The notes under the pieces were generated by a model. The model saw only the letters and a program-made list of their open reading frames with translations. It made no database searches and was not told where the DNA came from. A program made the position numbers and the translations under genes. Positions 29,487 through 30,961 of a DNA stretch of 30,961 bases are shown piece by piece; positions within the stretch are counted from its first letter, which is position 1, and each line of letters begins with the position of its first letter. The stretch is from a virus: positions 1 through 30,961 of IMG/VR virus record IMGVR_UViG_3300035071_000090. The stretch is one strand, 5' to 3'.

Positions 29487-29878
29487 CCCGCGCCCACGCC
29501 GCGCCCGCCCCCCTGCTTACGACGGTCGAAGCCGCCGCGCGGCTCGGCATTTGCGAGCGGCAGTTGCGCGAGCTCGCGCATGACGGCACAATCCCCTGCA
29601 TCAATGTCGGGCGCGAGGGGAAGCGGGCCTCCTATCGTTTTGCGCCGCAGCATCTCGACGATTTCATCGCGCGCAGGGTGACGATATGCCAAAAAAAATC
29701 AGGGGTCTCTATCAAAGGGCCGGCGCGGGCGCGTGGCTCTACGACCTCCAGATTCGAGGTCATCGATTTTGCGGCTCGACGGGCCTTGCGAACCGCCGCG
29801 ACGCCGAAAAATGGCTTGTCCAGTTCAAAGCGGCGCGGCAGGTCGAAGCCGCCGAACTCGCCGGCGACGCCCCCATGA
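29483..29878 (+). CDS. xis: Excisionase-like HTH protein overlapping the integrase
   Basis: The product has 131 residues from the GTG at 29483, which overlaps the DUF1643 stop. Residues 12-66 are a MerR/excisionase-type winged helix: LTTVEAAARLGICERQLREL, AHDGTIPCINVGREGKRASY and RFAPQHLDDFIARR. The remaining 65 residues are basic and low-complexity (TSRFEVIDFAARRALRTAAT and on to PPNSPATPP) and overlap the first 193 bases of int in another frame. That tail may be real or a recent loss of an earlier stop. The role would be to bend DNA at the attachment site and direct excision. Confidence 0.8.
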   Translation: MTRAHAAPAPLLTTVEAAARLGICERQLRELAHDGTIPCINVGREGKRASYRFAPQHLDDFIARRVTICQKKSGVSIKGPARARGSTTSRFEVIDFAARRALRTAATPKNGLSSSKRRGRSKPPNSPATPP

Positions 29879-30804
29879 GCTTCGATGTCGCTTCGACGCG
29901 CTGGTGGACCGAGCGCGGCGAGGCGCGCAAGGATTGGAAAGACATGGACCGCGCGCTGGCCTGGCTGCAGACGCAGATCGGCAGATCGACGCTCATCCGC
30001 GCGATCGACAACAATATCGTGGCGCGGCTCGCCGCCGCCCGGCGCGCCGAGGGCGCCTCGCCCGCAACGGTGAATAGGAGCGCGCTGGAGCCACTGCGCG
30101 CCATTCTGACGCGCGCCGGCGAGGTCTGGGGCCAGCAGACCGCCAAGATCGACTGGCGTGGCCATTTGCTCAAGGAAACTGCTGAGCGCATCCGCGAGCT
30201 GTCCGGCGCCGAGGAGGCGGCGTTATTCGCTGCGCTGCGCCCCGATTTTCACGCCGTCGCGCGCTTTTTGCTCGTAACGGGACTGCGACGGGCAGAGGCG
30301 TGCCGGCTGAAATGGTCCGACGTTGACCTCGAGGGCGAGCGCATGACCGTGCGCGGCAAAGGCGGAACGCTGGCCATGCTGCCTCTCGCCGCCGCCGCCG
30401 TGGCGATCTTGCGGGGCGAGCGCCGCCGCCACAAGGAGCGCGTCTTCACTTATGAAGTCCGGCACGAATGGGGCGGCAAGAAGGGCGAGCGCGCGCCGAT
30501 CGAACCCGACACGCTGAGCACGGCCTTCTGGCGCGCCAGGCGCGCCGCCGGGCTCGCCGAAGCCGACCTGCGCCTGCACGACCTGCGCCATACAATGGCG
30601 ACTCGCATGGGCCGCGCCACGGGCAATCTGCAGCATGTGCAAAAGGCGCTCGGCCACAAGAGGCTGACGACGACGGCGCGTTACGCCCATGTGACTGAAG
30701 ACGATCTGCGCGCCTCGCTAAACAAGGCGAACCCCGTGGCGACGCTGGTCGAAAGTCCCGTTGAAAATCCCGCAATCGAAGCGGAGATAAAGCGGAAGGC
30801 TTAG
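29686..30804 (+). CDS. int: Tyrosine-family integrase
   Basis: The 372-residue recombinase has an N-terminal arm-binding/SAM-like part (residues 1-165) and a catalytic domain with Arg201 (LLVTGLRRAEACRLKW), Lys226 as a likely beta-hairpin lysine (GKGGTLAMLPL), His298-x-x-Arg301 (LHDLRHTMATR), His324 (ALGHKRLTTT) and Tyr333 (ARYAHVTEDD). All catalytic residues are present. It ends 32 bases before a tRNA-Gly half, the usual place for the attachment site. The first 193 bases are shared with the excisionase-like frame. Confidence 0.95.
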   Translation: MPKKIRGLYQRAGAGAWLYDLQIRGHRFCGSTGLANRRDAEKWLVQFKAARQVEAAELAGDAPMSFDVASTRWWTERGEARKDWKDMDRALAWLQTQIGRSTLIRAIDNNIVARLAAARRAEGASPATVNRSALEPLRAILTRAGEVWGQQTAKIDWRGHLLKETAERIRELSGAEEAALFAALRPDFHAVARFLLVTGLRRAEACRLKWSDVDLEGERMTVRGKGGTLAMLPLAAAAVAILRGERRRHKERVFTYEVRHEWGGKKGERAPIEPDTLSTAFWRARRAAGLAEADLRLHDLRHTMATRMGRATGNLQHVQKALGHKRLTTTARYAHVTEDDLRASLNKANPVATLVESPVENPAIEAEIKRKA

Positions 30805-30835
30805 AATTATAAGGGATTGCGTGCCGATGAAATGG

Positions 30836-30875
30836 AGCTTGGGAAGCTGTCGTTCTACCACTGAACTACGCCCGC
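30836..30875 (-). pseudogene. 5' half of tRNA-Gly(CCC); right attachment junction
   Basis: On the minus strand the sequence from 30875 starts GCGGGCGTAGTTCAGTGG: a 7-base acceptor strand, D-arm GTTC/GAAC, then anticodon loop TTCCCAA with CCC (30843-30841). After AAGCT (30836) it stops matching: the anticodon stem is not closed, and no T-arm or acceptor 3' strand follows. Only 40 bases of the tRNA remain. Homology ending just past the anticodon loop, 32 bases from int, points to the crossover site of prophage insertion. The anticodon loop and stem would be the att core. Confidence 0.85.
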
Positions 30876-30901
30876 GAAACCACGTCCGAGGCTTCATGCT
30901 C

Positions 30902-30930
30902 GAACGCCCCTTTATAAGCGCTTCTCACGA
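30902..30930 (-). promoter_or_regulatory. Promoter of the interrupted tRNA-Gly
   Basis: On the minus strand TTGGAA (about 30931-30936) and TATAAA (about 30908-30913) are separated by 17 bases and precede the tRNA half by about 32 bases. This is a good housekeeping-type promoter and suggests that 30876-30961 is host chromosome, not phage. No gene is visible in this last stretch. Confidence 0.65.
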
Positions 30931-30961
30931 GTTTTCCAACTCGACCGCGGCCGGCCTGGAT

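Noticed and set aside
1-30961. CRISPR array, rRNA genes or insertion sequence
   Set aside because: I found no regularly spaced repeats, no rRNA-like sequence, and no transposase with terminal repeats.

Overview
The window is most of the head, replication, immunity and integration part of a temperate, tailed, HK97-type prophage in a GC-rich alphaproteobacterium. The host call rests on high GC with alphaproteobacterial codon use, on gene families typical of Hyphomicrobiales phages, and on a DNA-binding domain carrying the CtrA-type signature. I cannot name the genus. Tail, lysis and other late genes are not here and probably lie beyond position 1.

Region 1 (1-17454, all minus strand, read right to left) is one long convoy of tightly packed genes, many joined by 4-base ATGA overlaps. 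First come regulatory and DNA-metabolism genes: an unnamed small protein, a ParB-like protein, a CtrA-type winged helix without receiver, an HD nucleotidase, an MT-A70 adenine methyltransferase preceded by a paralogue of its N-terminal half, a LuxR-type HTH protein and a DnaA-domain-IV protein. Next are an O-like HTH protein with iterons inside its gene, a NusG paralogue and an HNH nuclease. Last comes the packaging and head cassette: TerS, TerL, portal, prohead protease, major capsid protein and small structural proteins. A GIY-YIG homing endonuclease sits between portal and protease.

Region 2 (17455-20053) is the immunity region. A cro-like gene reads left and a LexA-like cI repressor reads right. 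TCACCAT-type dyads lie between -35 and -10 of two promoters, one leftward in front of cro and one rightward at 20025-20053. Between cI and the second promoter is an AT-rich gene for an exported VasI-like protein, a probable lysogenic-conversion gene that starts inside cI. The 433-base gap left of the cro operon holds an intrinsic terminator and a hairpin that buries a ribosome binding site.

Region 3 (20054-30804, plus strand apart from one small minus-strand gene) is a rightward operon of small accessory proteins (membrane peptides, zinc ribbon, ASCH, DUF5131, DUF1643), a very large ParB-like protein, an exported small protein, an excisionase-like HTH protein and a tyrosine integrase. At 30836-30875 is the 5' half of a tRNA-Gly(CCC) gene on the minus strand, with a good promoter behind it; it marks the right attachment junction.

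The most interesting features are four. (i) The phage carries stripped-down relatives of host cell-cycle regulators (CtrA DNA-binding domain, DnaA domain IV, an adenine methyltransferase and ParB-like proteins). (ii) There is a candidate replication origin inside the O-like gene. (iii) Hairpins sequester the ribosome binding sites of the first gene of the distal left operon and of the right operon. (iv) A homing endonuclease sits next to a compositionally chimeric protease gene.
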